Of a stretch of 53,243 nt of DNA, positions 7,396 through 16,247 are shown piece by piece; the first letter of the stretch is position 1; each line of letters begins with the position of its first letter. Origin of the DNA: Pseudomonas sp. MN1F (GTDB lineage: Bacteria; Pseudomonadota; Gammaproteobacteria; Pseudomonadales; Pseudomonadaceae). A program made the position numbers and the translations under genes. The DNA lies in contig NZ_VZII01000012.1 of NCBI RefSeq assembly GCF_009391885.1, forward strand, positions 1 through 53,243, given 5' to 3'. The notes below the pieces were generated by a model that was given only the letters and a program-made list of their open reading frames with translations, did no database searches and was not told the DNA's origin.

Positions 7396-9165
7396 ATGAC
7401 CGACTACACCGCTCCGCTGCGCGACATGCGCTTCATCCTCCATGACGTGTTCCAGGGCCCGGCCCTTTGGGCACGCCTGCCCGCCTTGGCCGAGCGCGTC
7501 GACGGCGAAACCGCCGACGCCATTCTCGAAGAGGCCGCCAAGGTCACTGGCCAGTTGATCGCCCCGCTCAGCCGTAACGGCGACGAGCAAGGTGTGCACT
7601 TCGACGCCGGTAACGTCACCACCCCGCAGGGCTTTCGCGACGCCTGGCGTACTTACCGCGAAGGCGGCTGGGTCGGCCTGGGTGGCAACCCCGAATACGG
7701 CGGCATGGGCATGCCGAAAATGCTCGGTGTGCTGTTTGAAGAAATGCTCTACGCCGCCGACTGCAGCTTCAGCCTGTATTCGGCGCTGAGCGCCGGCAGC
7801 TGCCTGGCCATCGACGCCCATGCCAGCGAAGCGCTCAAGGCCACCTACCTGCCGCCGCTGTACGAAGGCCGCTGGGCCGGTACCATGTGCCTGACCGAGC
7901 CCCACGCCGGCACCGACCTGGGGCTGATCCGCAGCCGCGCCGAACCCCAGGCTGATGGCAGCTATCGCATCAGCGGCAGCAAGATCTTCATCACCGGTGG
8001 CGAACAGGACCTGACCGAGAACATCGTCCACCTGGTGCTGGCCAAGCTGCCGGACGCCCCGGCCGGGGCCAAGGGCATCTCGCTGTTCCTGGTGCCCAAG
8101 TACCAGGTCGAGGCCGACGGCAGCCTCGGCCCGCGCAACGCCGCACACTGTGGCTCGATCGAGCACAAGATGGGCATCAAGGCCTCGGCCACCTGCGTGA
8201 TGAACTTCGACGGCGCCAGTGGCTACCTGGTCGGTGAGCCGAACAAGGGCCTGGCGGCGATGTTCACCATGATGAACTACGAGCGCCTGTCGATAGGCAT
8301 CCAGGGCATCGGCTGCGCTGAAGCGTCGTACCAGAGCGCCGCACGCTACGCCAACGAGCGCCTGCAAAGCCGCGCCGCCACCGGCCCAAAGGCGTCTGAG
8401 AAGGCCGCCGACCCGATCATCGAACATGGCGATGTACGGCGCATGCTGCTGACCATGCGCGCCCTCACCGAAGGCGGCCGCGCCTTTGCCGCCTATGTCG
8501 GCCAGCAGCTGGACCTGGCACGCTACGCCGAGGATGGAGGTGAACGCGAGCATGCCCAGCGCCTGGTCGCGCTGCTGACCCCGGTGGCCAAGGCGTTCTT
8601 CACCGACAACGGCCTGGAAAGCTGCGTGCTTGGCCAGCAGGTGTATGGCGGCCATGGCTACATCCGCGAGTGGGGCCAGGAGCAACGGGTGCGCGACGTG
8701 CGCATCGCGCAGATCTACGAAGGCACCAACGGCATCCAGGCCCTCGACCTGCTCGGGCGCAAGGTGCTGGCCGATGGTGGCCAGGCCCTGGCCTGCTTTG
8801 CCGCCGAAGTGCGGGCCTTCAGTGCCGGGGCACCGCTGCACCGCGAAGCCCTGCAGGCCAGCCTGGCGCGCCTGGAAGCCACCAGCGAATGGCTGCGGGC
8901 ACGGGCACGCGAGGAGGCCAACCTGGTCAACGCCGTGGCCGTGGAATACCTGCACCTGTTCGGCCTGACCGCCTACGCCTACATGTGGGCGCGCATGGCG
9001 GCGGTGGCCCAGGCCAGGCACGCCGAAGACCCGGCCTTCCATGGCGCCAAGCTGGCCTGTGCGGCGTTCTTCTTCCAGCGCCTGCTGCCGCGCAGCCTGG
9101 CCCTGGATGCCAGCATCCGCGCCGGTAGCGCCAGCCTGTACGCGATGGCAGCCGAGCAGTTCTGA
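7396..9165 (+). CDS. Acyl-CoA dehydrogenase, long form (FadE-like)
   Basis: This 589-residue flavoenzyme belongs to the roughly 590-600 residue class with an added C-terminal helical domain. Seen motifs are MCLTEPHAGTDLG (FAD/substrate loop), KIFITGGEQDL, QVYGGHGYIREWGQEQ and IAQIYEGTNGIQALDL, where the Glu serves as catalytic base in the family. It should form the trans-2-enoyl-CoA from the product of the synthetase upstream and pass electrons to ETF. Related P. putida enzymes act on medium-chain or phenylalkanoyl-CoA, but the chain specificity here is unknown. It is co-transcribed with the synthetase. Confidence 0.9.
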   Translation: MTDYTAPLRDMRFILHDVFQGPALWARLPALAERVDGETADAILEEAAKVTGQLIAPLSRNGDEQGVHFDAGNVTTPQGFRDAWRTYREGGWVGLGGNPEYGGMGMPKMLGVLFEEMLYAADCSFSLYSALSAGSCLAIDAHASEALKATYLPPLYEGRWAGTMCLTEPHAGTDLGLIRSRAEPQADGSYRISGSKIFITGGEQDLTENIVHLVLAKLPDAPAGAKGISLFLVPKYQVEADGSLGPRNAAHCGSIEHKMGIKASATCVMNFDGASGYLVGEPNKGLAAMFTMMNYERLSIGIQGIGCAEASYQSAARYANERLQSRAATGPKASEKAADPIIEHGDVRRMLLTMRALTEGGRAFAAYVGQQLDLARYAEDGGEREHAQRLVALLTPVAKAFFTDNGLESCVLGQQVYGGHGYIREWGQEQRVRDVRIAQIYEGTNGIQALDLLGRKVLADGGQALACFAAEVRAFSAGAPLHREALQASLARLEATSEWLRARAREEANLVNAVAVEYLHLFGLTAYAYMWARMAAVAQARHAEDPAFHGAKLACAAFFFQRLLPRSLALDASIRAGSASLYAMAAEQF

Positions 9166-9178
9166 GCCGGCAAGGGAG

Positions 9179-9201
9179 CGCTTCGTGCTTGCCGCGAAGC
9201 G
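9179..9201 (+). terminator. Hairpin after acyl-CoA dehydrogenase gene
   Basis: CGCTTCG and CGAAGCG pair across a 9-base loop, 14 bases past the stop codon and followed by TTCTC. It is a weak intrinsic terminator candidate. Confidence 0.4.
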
Positions 9202-9326
9202 TTCTCAATCGCTGGAAATCCCTTGCGAAACCGACGAAAAACACACATAACTGATAGTCATTCGCCATTACCTCGGTTCTCGGGAGCCCCTTTGCAGGGG
9301 TAGAATGCGCAAAACCCGGAGCCACG

Positions 9327-10334
9327 ATGAACCAAGACCGCCACAATCCCAGCCCAGACGATGCCATCACCGACGCCGCCGCGCACTGGTGCATGCGCCT
9401 GCACGCCGACGATTGCACGCAGGTCGAACGTGAAGCCTTCGCCCGCTGGCTGGCGGCCGACACGCGTCACGCCGAGGAATACCAGGCGATGCTGGAAATC
9501 TGGCAAACCGCCGAACTGTTGCCGCGCACCGCCACGGTCATCGACTTCAACCCGCCTGCGCGGCATGTGCCACGGGCACGCCACTGGCGGCCACTGGCGT
9601 CGGCAGCGGCGCTGGCCCTGCTGGTATTGCCGCTGGCCGGTTGGGTGGGTTGGGAGCAAGGCTGGTTGCCCAACCACTATCAGCACTTCGAAGCCGGTAA
9701 CGAGATGCAGACCGTGCAGTTGAGCGACGGCAGCACGGTCGAGCTCAATCTCCATACCGAACTGACCTACCTCAACTACAAGGACCAGCGTCAGGTCACA
9801 CTCAAGCGCGGCGAGGCCTTCTTCAAGGTGCAGCACGACAGCAGCCACCCGTTCATCGTCCGCGCCGGCCGCGGCCAGACCCGCGTCACCGGCACCCAGT
9901 TCAACGTCTGGAAGTACCAGGACCAGGTCAAGGTCACGCTGGTGCAGGGTTCGGTGCTGGTCAGCAGCGATGGCAGCGCTGGCGGCTACCGCCTTGGCCC
10001 TGGCATGCAGGCCAGCTACCACACCGGGGATTTCGAGCCGCAACTGGCCGAGAACAGCGACTACGACAACAGCCTGGCCTGGCGCGACGGCAAGCTGGTG
10101 CTCGACAACCTGAGCCTGGAACAGGCCCTGCCGGTGATCAACCGCTACCTCGACGCCCCGCTGCTGCTGGCCGACCCCGGCACCGGGCGCATCCGCATCA
10201 GCGGCATCTACAACACTCGCGAGGTCGAGCGGCTGGTGGACAACCTGCCCAAGGTGCTGCCGATCTACCTGACCCGCAGCAAGGACGGCAGCACCGTCCT
10301 CAACAGCATCTCACCGCCCCCCACCAAGGGCTGA
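9327..10334 (+). CDS. FecR-family sigma-factor regulator, no sigma gene adjacent
   Basis: This 335-residue protein has a FecR layout. A cytoplasmic DUF4880-type helical region (about 15-60, including FARWLAADTRHAEEYQAM) is followed by a single membrane segment near 90-108, a periplasmic FecR beta domain (about 120-220, with LSDGSTVELNLHTEL and VTGTQFNVW) and a secretin/TonB-short-like C-terminal domain. FecR proteins hold an ECF sigma factor and relay a signal from a TonB-dependent receptor. Neither partner is encoded beside it: the 161 bases upstream contain no reading frame. A possible -10 TAGAAT lies 21 bases before the start. It may serve a sigma factor elsewhere or be a remnant. Confidence 0.85.
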   Translation: MNQDRHNPSPDDAITDAAAHWCMRLHADDCTQVEREAFARWLAADTRHAEEYQAMLEIWQTAELLPRTATVIDFNPPARHVPRARHWRPLASAAALALLVLPLAGWVGWEQGWLPNHYQHFEAGNEMQTVQLSDGSTVELNLHTELTYLNYKDQRQVTLKRGEAFFKVQHDSSHPFIVRAGRGQTRVTGTQFNVWKYQDQVKVTLVQGSVLVSSDGSAGGYRLGPGMQASYHTGDFEPQLAENSDYDNSLAWRDGKLVLDNLSLEQALPVINRYLDAPLLLADPGTGRIRISGIYNTREVERLVDNLPKVLPIYLTRSKDGSTVLNSISPPPTKG

Positions 10335-10338
10335 CACC

Positions 10339-11658
10339 TTACAACGTCATCGCTGCCAGCCAGCCGAACGCCAGCAGCGGCAAGTTGTAGTGAAGGAAGG
10401 TCGGGACCACGGTGTCCCAGATGTGATGGTGCTGGCCATCCACGTTCAGCCCCGAGGTCGGGCCGAGGGTCGAGTCCGACGCCGGCGAGCCGGCATCGCC
10501 CAGGGCACCTGCGGTACCGACGATGCACACCGTGGCCAGCGGGTCGAAGCCCAGTTGCACGCACAGCGGCACGAAGATCGCCGCCAGGATCGGCACCGTC
10601 GAGAACGACGAGCCGATGCCCATGGTCACCAGCAACCCCACCAGCAGCATCAGCAAGGCGCCAATGCCCTTGCTGTGGTCGATCCACTGCGCCGAAGCCT
10701 CGACCAGGCTGTTGACCTCACCGGTCGCCTTCATCACATCGGCAAAGCCTGAGGCGGCGATCATGATGAAGCCAATCATGGCCATCATCTTCATGCCTTC
10801 GGTGAACAGGTCGTCGGTGTCCTTCCAGCGCACGATGCCCGACAGCGAAAAGATCAGGAAGCCGACCATGGCACCGATGATCATCGAGTCCAGCCACAGC
10901 TGCACGATGAATGCCGCGGCAATCGCCAGCCCCGCCACCAGCAGGGTCAGCGGGTTGTACTGCACGCTGACCTGCTCGACCTGCTCGATGCGCGCCAGGT
11001 CGTAGTCGCGCTTCTTGCGGTAGCTGATGAACACCGCCAGCAGCAGGCCGACGAACATGCCGGCGGCCGGGATGGCCATGGCGTGGGTGACATTGACCCC
11101 GCTGACATCGACCCCGGCCCGGGCGACGTTGGCCAGCAGGATCTCGTTGAGGAAGATGTTGCCAAAACCCACCGGCAGGAACATGTACGGCGTGATCAGG
11201 CCGAAGGTGATGACGCAGGCGATCAGCCGGCGGTCGATGCGCAGGCGGGTCAGCACGTACAGCAGCGGCGGCACCAGCAACGGGATGAAGGCGATGTGGA
11301 TGGGCAGGATGTTCTGCGACGACACCGCCACCACCAGCATCAGGCCGATCAGCAGCCATTTGACCTTGCCGCCGTTGGCATGGCCCTGGCGATCGATCAT
11401 GTTCAGCGCGCGGTCGGCCAGGGCATGGGCCAGGCCCGACTTGGCGATGGCCACGGCGAAGGCGCCGAGCAGCGCGTAGGACAGTGCCACCGTGGCGCCG
11501 CCACCGAGGCCGCCGTTGAAGGCCTTGAGCGTGCCTTCGATGCCCAGCCCGCCCACCAGGCCACCGGCCAGTGCGCCGATGATCAGGGCGATGACCACAT
11601 GCACGCGGGACAGGCTGAGTATGAGCATGATGCCGACGGCGGCGATCACTGCGTTCAT
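10339..11658 (-). CDS. YuiF-type Na+/H+ antiporter family protein
   Basis: This 439-residue inner-membrane protein has roughly a dozen hydrophobic segments and belongs to the ion-transporter family that includes Bacillus YuiF (annotated as Na+/H+ antiporter or putative histidine transporter). Seen motifs are [21 protein letters not shown] near the C-terminus and [19 protein letters not shown], typical of the family. Transported ion or solute is uncertain. The gene converges with fecR with only four bases between the stop codons. The upstream gap (11659-11962) holds the promoter elements of the next gene. Confidence 0.85.
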   Translation of the reverse strand: MNAVIAAVGIMLILSLSRVHVVIALIIGALAGGLVGGLGIEGTLKAFNGGLGGGATVALSYALLGAFAVAIAKSGLAHALADRALNMIDRQGHANGGKVKWLLIGLMLVVAVSSQNILPIHIAFIPLLVPPLLYVLTRLRIDRRLIACVITFGLITPYMFLPVGFGNIFLNEILLANVARAGVDVSGVNVTHAMAIPAAGMFVGLLLAVFISYRKKRDYDLARIEQVEQVSVQYNPLTLLVAGLAIAAAFIVQLWLDSMIIGAMVGFLIFSLSGIVRWKDTDDLFTEGMKMMAMIGFIMIAASGFADVMKATGEVNSLVEASAQWIDHSKGIGALLMLLVGLLVTMGIGSSFSTVPILAAIFVPLCVQLGFDPLATVCIVGTAGALGDAGSPASDSTLGPTSGLNVDGQHHHIWDTVVPTFLHYNLPLLAFGWLAAMTL

Positions 11659-11777
11659 GGTTTGGGGTTCCTCATAGCGGCAGACAAAAAAGCGCGCACT
11701 GTGACGGAGTGGGAGTTGGATGTCAAAAGCGCCATGTTGCGGCGCATTTCGCTGGCATTTTAAATTGAATGTTTGAA

Positions 11778-11804
11778 TAAAGAAAAAAGCGCCAGGGCCG
11801 ATAT
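11778..11804 (+). promoter_or_regulatory. FliA (sigma-28) promoter for the chemoreceptor
   Basis: TAAAGAAA, exactly 11 bases, then GCCGATAT. The consensus is TAAAGTTT-N11-GCCGATAA, so spacing is perfect and the -10 box differs at one base. It faces the chemoreceptor gene about 160 bases downstream. Chemoreceptors are classic FliA targets, so expression is expected to follow flagellar assembly. Confidence 0.8.
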
Positions 11805-11841
11805 AGGGGGAAGCTCAGAGATGCCTGCCTTTAGGTTTTCA

Positions 11842-11891
11842 GCGCCTGTGAGATCGAGCGCCGCGCGGGCGGCGCTCGATCTCACAGGCGC
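11842..11891. repeat. Long perfect palindrome (REP-like), 23-base arms
   Basis: Two exactly complementary 23-base arms beginning GCGCCTGTGAGATCGAG flank a GCGG loop. One arm of the same sequence recurs at 53141-53163, so this is a dispersed repeat family, not a private operator. It lies between the FliA promoter and the chemoreceptor start, so the leader transcript must fold into a very stable hairpin. Confidence 0.85.
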
Positions 11892-11962
11892 CAAACACCT
11901 CAAGCCAAACACCTCCAAGCCCCACCGCCAAACCCTTACTGACAAAAAAAGGGATTCCCCAC

Positions 11963-14107
11963 ATGCCTTTGCGACAACTTTCCATCCAGTGGAAGATCAC
12001 CCTGCTCGCCGGTCTCTGCCTCGCCAGCATCGTCACCCTGCTCGTCGGCCTTTCACTGTACCGCATGGACCACAGCTCGGACCTGGTCAAGGCCAGCAGC
12101 ATGCAGATGCTTTCCGAAGCTGCGCAGTCGCGCATCGAGTCGCAAGGTGAAGTCCAGGCGCTGAACATCCGCCGCCAGTTCATGGACGCCTACCAGTACG
12201 GCGCAGGCTTCTCGCGCCAGGTGCTGTTCCTGCGGGAACAGGCGGAAAAACGCTTCCTCGACGCCTTCGACCTGCGCGAAGACCTGACCCGCCAAGTGCG
12301 CGCCGCACTGCAAGCCAACCCCGACCTGCTCGGCCTGTCGCTGGTGTTCGAACCCAATGCGCTGGACAACAAGGACAGCCTGTTCGCCGGCAAAGCCGAG
12401 CTGGGCAGCAACGAAACCGGGCGCTTCTCCCTGTACTGGTCGCAGCCACGCGCCGGCCAGCTGACCGCCATGGCCCTGCCCGAACACGACTTGGCCAACA
12501 CCGAGATCGGCCCAAGCGGCCAGCCGGCCAACACCTGGTGGACCTGCCCGCGCAGCACCGGCAAGGTCTGCGTGGTGGAGCCGTATTTCTACGACATCGA
12601 CGGCCAGCGCGTGCTGATGACCAGCATCGTCTTCCCGCTGGCAGTCAACGGCAAGATCATTGCCACCCTGTCCATCGATATCAACCTCAACAGCCTGCAG
12701 GCCCTGAGCCAGGATGCCAGCCGCAGCCTCTACGAAGGCCGCACCACGGTCGGCATCCTCAGCCCGGTCGGCCTGCTGGCTGGCTACAGCGCCGACGCCA
12801 GCAAGCTGGCCCAGCGTTTCGACCAGGTCGACCCGCGCCAGGGCGCCGAGCTGGTAGGCAAGCTGGCCACTGGCAAGCTGAGCACCCTCCACGACCAGGC
12901 TCGCCTGAAAGTGCTGGCGGCCTTCGAACCGATCCCCGGTGCCCAACCCTGGGGCGTGCTGCTGGATGTGCCGGAAAATGCCCTGACCGGTCCCGCCGAA
13001 AAGCTCAAGCAAGAGCTCGACACCCTGAACACCAGCGGTACCCTGCTGGAGCTGGGCCTGGGCCTGGCCGCAGCGATCGCCGGCCTGCTGCTGGTCTGGC
13101 TGATGGCCCGTGGCGTGACCAAACCGATCCTCGGTGTGGCAGCGATGCTCAAGGACATCGCCAGCGGCGAAGGCGACCTGACCCGCCGCCTGACCTACGA
13201 CAAGCGCGACGAACTCGGCGAGCTGGCCGGCTGGTTCAACCGCTTCCTCGACAAGCTGCAACCGACCATCGCCGAGGTCAAGCGTTCGGTGCAGGCCGCC
13301 CGCGGTACCGCCGACCAGTCCTCGGCCATCGCCACTGAAACCAGTGCCGGCATGGAGCAGCAATACCGCCAGGTCGACCAGGTGGCCACCGCCTCCCACG
13401 AAATGAGCGCCACCGCCCAGGACGTTGCCCGCAGCGCTGCCCAAGCTGCGCAAGCCGCCCGCGAGGCCGACCAGGCCACCCGCGAAGGCCTGGCGGTGAT
13501 CGACCGCACCACCACCAGCATCGATGCCCTGGCCGCCAACATGAGCGAGGCCATGGCCGAAGTCGAAGGCCTGGCGCAGAACAGCGAGAAGATCGGCTCG
13601 GTGCTGGAGGTGATCCGCTCGATCGCCGAGCAGACCAACCTGCTGGCGCTCAACGCCGCCATCGAGGCGGCCCGTGCGGGTGAAGCCGGCCGTGGCTTTG
13701 CCGTGGTCGCCGATGAAGTGCGCAACCTGGCCCAGCGCACCCAGGAGTCGGTGGAAGAAACCCGCCAGGTGATCGAAGCCCTGCAGACCGGCACCCGCGA
13801 TGTGGTCGGCAGCATGGACCACAGCCATCGTCAGGCCCAGGGCGGTGTGGAGCAGGTCAGCCAGGCGGTGACCGCGCTGCAGCGCATCGGCCAGGCGGTG
13901 AGCGTGATCACCGACATGAACCTGCAGATCGCCTCGGCCGCCGAAGAACAGAGCGCGGTGGCCGAAGAGATCAACAGCAACGTCGCGACGATCCGCGATG
14001 TCACCGAATCGCTGTCCGGCCAGGCCAACGAGTCGGCGCGGGTCAGCCAGTCGCTGAACAGCCTGGCCAACCAGCAACAAGCGCTGATGGACCAGTTCCG
14101 CGTCTGA
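11963..14107 (+). CDS. Methyl-accepting chemotaxis protein with dCache-type sensor
   Basis: This is a 714-residue transmembrane chemoreceptor. TM1 is at about 11-33, a periplasmic domain of about 320 residues follows (Cache-like: [20 protein letters not shown]), TM2 is at about 360-382 ([17 protein letters not shown]), then a HAMP segment and a long methyl-accepting coiled coil. The highly conserved CheA/CheW hairpin tip is present ([19 protein letters not shown]). There is no CheR-tethering pentapeptide at the C-terminus. The ligand is unknown; Pseudomonas dCache receptors often bind amino acids, polyamines or organic acids. A FliA promoter precedes it. Confidence 0.92.
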   Translation: MPLRQLSIQWKITLLAGLCLASIVTLLVGLSLYRMDHSSDLVKASSMQMLSEAAQSRIESQGEVQALNIRRQFMDAYQYGAGFSRQVLFLREQAEKRFLDAFDLREDLTRQVRAALQANPDLLGLSLVFEPNALDNKDSLFAGKAELGSNETGRFSLYWSQPRAGQLTAMALPEHDLANTEIGPSGQPANTWWTCPRSTGKVCVVEPYFYDIDGQRVLMTSIVFPLAVNGKIIATLSIDINLNSLQALSQDASRSLYEGRTTVGILSPVGLLAGYSADASKLAQRFDQVDPRQGAELVGKLATGKLSTLHDQARLKVLAAFEPIPGAQPWGVLLDVPENALTGPAEKLKQELDTLNTSGTLLELGLGLAAAIAGLLLVWLMARGVTKPILGVAAMLKDIASGEGDLTRRLTYDKRDELGELAGWFNRFLDKLQPTIAEVKRSVQAARGTADQSSAIATETSAGMEQQYRQVDQVATASHEMSATAQDVARSAAQAAQAAREADQATREGLAVIDRTTTSIDALAANMSEAMAEVEGLAQNSEKIGSVLEVIRSIAEQTNLLALNAAIEAARAGEAGRGFAVVADEVRNLAQRTQESVEETRQVIEALQTGTRDVVGSMDHSHRQAQGGVEQVSQAVTALQRIGQAVSVITDMNLQIASAAEEQSAVAEEINSNVATIRDVTESLSGQANESARVSQSLNSLANQQQALMDQFRV

Positions 14108-14120
14108 TCCCCCGCCCGGC

Positions 14121-14155
14121 CCCGGGCCGCCGTGCCAAGCGCACAGCGGCCCGGG
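14121..14155. terminator. Bidirectional hairpin between convergent genes
   Basis: CCCGGGCCGC pairs with GCGGCCCGGG, with an inner GTGC/GCAC extension and a five-base loop. It lies in the 54-base gap between the ends of the chemoreceptor and peptidase genes and can fold on either strand. No T-run is present. Confidence 0.6.
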
Positions 14156-14161
14156 CACGCT

Positions 14162-16090
14162 TCACAACTCGTCATGCGCGCTCAGGAAACGACCACTACC
14201 CATTAGCTGGTCAAGCAACAGCAATGCCCCCTGCACATTGGGCCTGGCCCCCATTGGCAATACCTCGCTGCCGGCCTCGCTGGCATCGTCATAGCCCGAC
14301 GCCATGACCAGCAGGTGCATCTGGTCGGCGTTCAGGTAGATATGGTGCTGCCCGATGGCATAGGACTGGATCAGGCTCAAGGCGCCGGTCACCATGGGCG
14401 TTGCCGATGACGTACCGCTGTAGCTGGCGGTGTAGTCGCGATCATCGCCGGGCTTGTCCTGCAGTTTGCCGTAGGACAGGGTCATCACGCTGTCACCCCA
14501 GGCATTGAGCATGCGGTAGCGATAGTGATGGTTGGAGAACTGATGCGCCTTGCCATCCCAGGATTGGCAGGCGCCCACCAGAATCGCTCCGGCATCGCCG
14601 TGATCTTTGAAGTGAGGCCAGTGCGAAAGGTCGACTCCCTGCCCGGTCACACTGCCGATTCGCTCGTCCGTCCGATTGCTGCCATTGCACGCTGCGGCCA
14701 GCACCACTGCACCTCGCTCGGTCAGGCTGCGGACCGTGTCCCACCAGGCGTAGTCATGTACGCTCGGCAGGAAGGTGTAAGGGTCGTTGACGTTGGCGGT
14801 CTGGCGATTGATCCCGACGATGTCGCCTGGCTCCACCTGGCGCAGCAGGTCCTTGAGGGTACGCAGATGGCCTGCGCCATCCGTCGCCCGATTGTGATAG
14901 ACGAACAACTCGCTCTGATGGCAGATGCCGGTGACCCCGAAGTGGTTGTTGGCCGCCAGCAACAGGCCAACCGAAGCCGTGCCATGCCGGGGGTTATCAT
15001 TGGGCTCCAGTGCAACGATCTTCAGCGCGGGGTTGTTGCGCAGGTCTTCATGATCGGGGAACAACCCCCCATCGCTGAAGTGGACTCTTGCCCCTTTGCC
15101 CCTTACCTGCTGGCTCCACGCCTGGCGCACATTCAAGCCCTGCCAGCGCCCGCGAGGGGCGTCCAGATAATCCTGGCGCGGCTCATAGTCCGGGGTGGGC
15201 AAGGCATTCTCGTACGCACGATCGCCAGCCACCACTGCAACGCCGGTCAGCAAGGTCGCCAGTGCGCCGGCCACGAATAGCACGACAGGGTGCGGGTCAG
15301 GTTGCTCGGCCAGGAACTGTATCGTCTGCACGTAGTCGAGCGAGGCCAAGGTCCGCGACAGTGCCAGGAAGGTATCATTGAGCATGCTGCGCGGTTGCTC
15401 GATCAGACCGTACGCGGCAAGCACCTGCAAGCGTGGATTGTCCTGCTCGTGCGCGGCCAGCAAGGGCCGCAGTTCGATCACCTCGCCGAGTTTCGGCCAC
15501 AGACGCGCCAGCATCGAGTGCGACTGAGGCTGGAGGTCGGCGAGTAACTGATCGACACCGCCTGGAGCAAACCTGACCAGCAGCGGCGGCAGTGATGTGC
15601 CAACAGCCGAGTGGCCGGCAGGTTCACTCAGCTGGGCGAAAGGCTCATCGAGCGATGGGGCAGTCGCCGGTTCCGCCAACGCACGGCGACGACGGCGCAG
15701 CGGCACGGCATCCACAACGCTTCGGGTCAGATCCTGCTCGGTGATGACCAGCGTCAGTGGCTCAAGGTCGATCACGCCAAGCGCGCCCGGTGGCAAGCCG
15801 TGCGCCAGGGCCTGGGCATCGAGCAGGATGACCCTGGGGCTGATCCGGTAGGTACCCGAGCGGGCCGCGGTGAACAGCGTCGCCGGGCATCCATGGTCGA
15901 CCAGCGCCCCACTGAATGCCATGGAGACGCTCGACTCACCCGTCAGGTGTACCGGCCCCTCCGGCTCGATACGCTCCAGTTCATAGCGGATGCGTGCAAC
16001 CTTGTCGAGATCGCCGCCGGCACATCGGACATGAAACTTGCCGTCGAAACGAAGGTTGCGGTAGTACACGAAATCCAGATCGAGGTTCAT
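14162..16090 (-). CDS. S8 (subtilisin-family) serine peptidase with novel N-terminal region
   Basis: This is a 642-residue protein. The catalytic triad can be read in the C-terminal half: Asp340 in HFSDGGLFPDHEDL, His369 in PRHGTASVG, Ser561 in YSGTSSATPMVTG, with oxyanion Asn469 in AACNGSN. The first 300 residues match no family I recognise; they include a basic run (LRRRRR, about 131-136) and one hydrophobic segment at about 267-288. There is no signal peptide, unlike most secreted subtilases. The ATG at 16090 has a GAGGAG ribosome site; longer in-frame extensions lack one. It is monocistronic, convergent with the chemoreceptor. The role could be intracellular proteolysis or an effector; nothing adjacent settles it. 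Confidence 0.82.
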   Translation of the reverse strand: MNLDLDFVYYRNLRFDGKFHVRCAGGDLDKVARIRYELERIEPEGPVHLTGESSVSMAFSGALVDHGCPATLFTAARSGTYRISPRVILLDAQALAHGLPPGALGVIDLEPLTLVITEQDLTRSVVDAVPLRRRRRALAEPATAPSLDEPFAQLSEPAGHSAVGTSLPPLLVRFAPGGVDQLLADLQPQSHSMLARLWPKLGEVIELRPLLAAHEQDNPRLQVLAAYGLIEQPRSMLNDTFLALSRTLASLDYVQTIQFLAEQPDPHPVVLFVAGALATLLTGVAVVAGDRAYENALPTPDYEPRQDYLDAPRGRWQGLNVRQAWSQQVRGKGARVHFSDGGLFPDHEDLRNNPALKIVALEPNDNPRHGTASVGLLLAANNHFGVTGICHQSELFVYHNRATDGAGHLRTLKDLLRQVEPGDIVGINRQTANVNDPYTFLPSVHDYAWWDTVRSLTERGAVVLAAACNGSNRTDERIGSVTGQGVDLSHWPHFKDHGDAGAILVGACQSWDGKAHQFSNHHYRYRMLNAWGDSVMTLSYGKLQDKPGDDRDYTASYSGTSSATPMVTGALSLIQSYAIGQHHIYLNADQMHLLVMASGYDDASEAGSEVLPMGARPNVQGALLLLDQLMGSGRFLSAHDEL

Positions 16091-16247
16091 TGGCCTGCGC
16101 TCCTCAAGGGCATGACGAGGTGTCATGCGCCGCTGGATTGTTCCCCCCGGGGCCCCCTCGCTAGCATGCCGAAAGCCTTCCTGGCGGGCCGCTCCGATCC
16201 GTCGTCTACACTTGCTCCACCCAAGGCACGCTAACGACGAGGCCCCG

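Noticed and set aside
5740..9042. A 1,100-codon open frame on the minus strand opposite the synthetase and dehydrogenase
   Set aside because: Its product is a His/Gly/Val/Gln-rich sequence without domains; it is the antisense shadow of two strongly conserved GC-rich genes.
9240..9270. Fur box upstream of fecR
   Set aside because: Only partial resemblance to the 19-base consensus; not enough to annotate as a site.
12053..14158. A 701-codon minus-strand frame opposite the chemoreceptor
   Set aside because: Composition is typical of antisense to a coiled-coil GC-rich gene, and it has no recognisable motif or ribosome site.
16091..16247. Promoters between the peptidase and betaine-transport genes
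   Set aside because: A GC-rich CCCCCCGGGGCCCC stretch and a weak TACACT box are present, but no convincing -35/-10 pair can be assigned.
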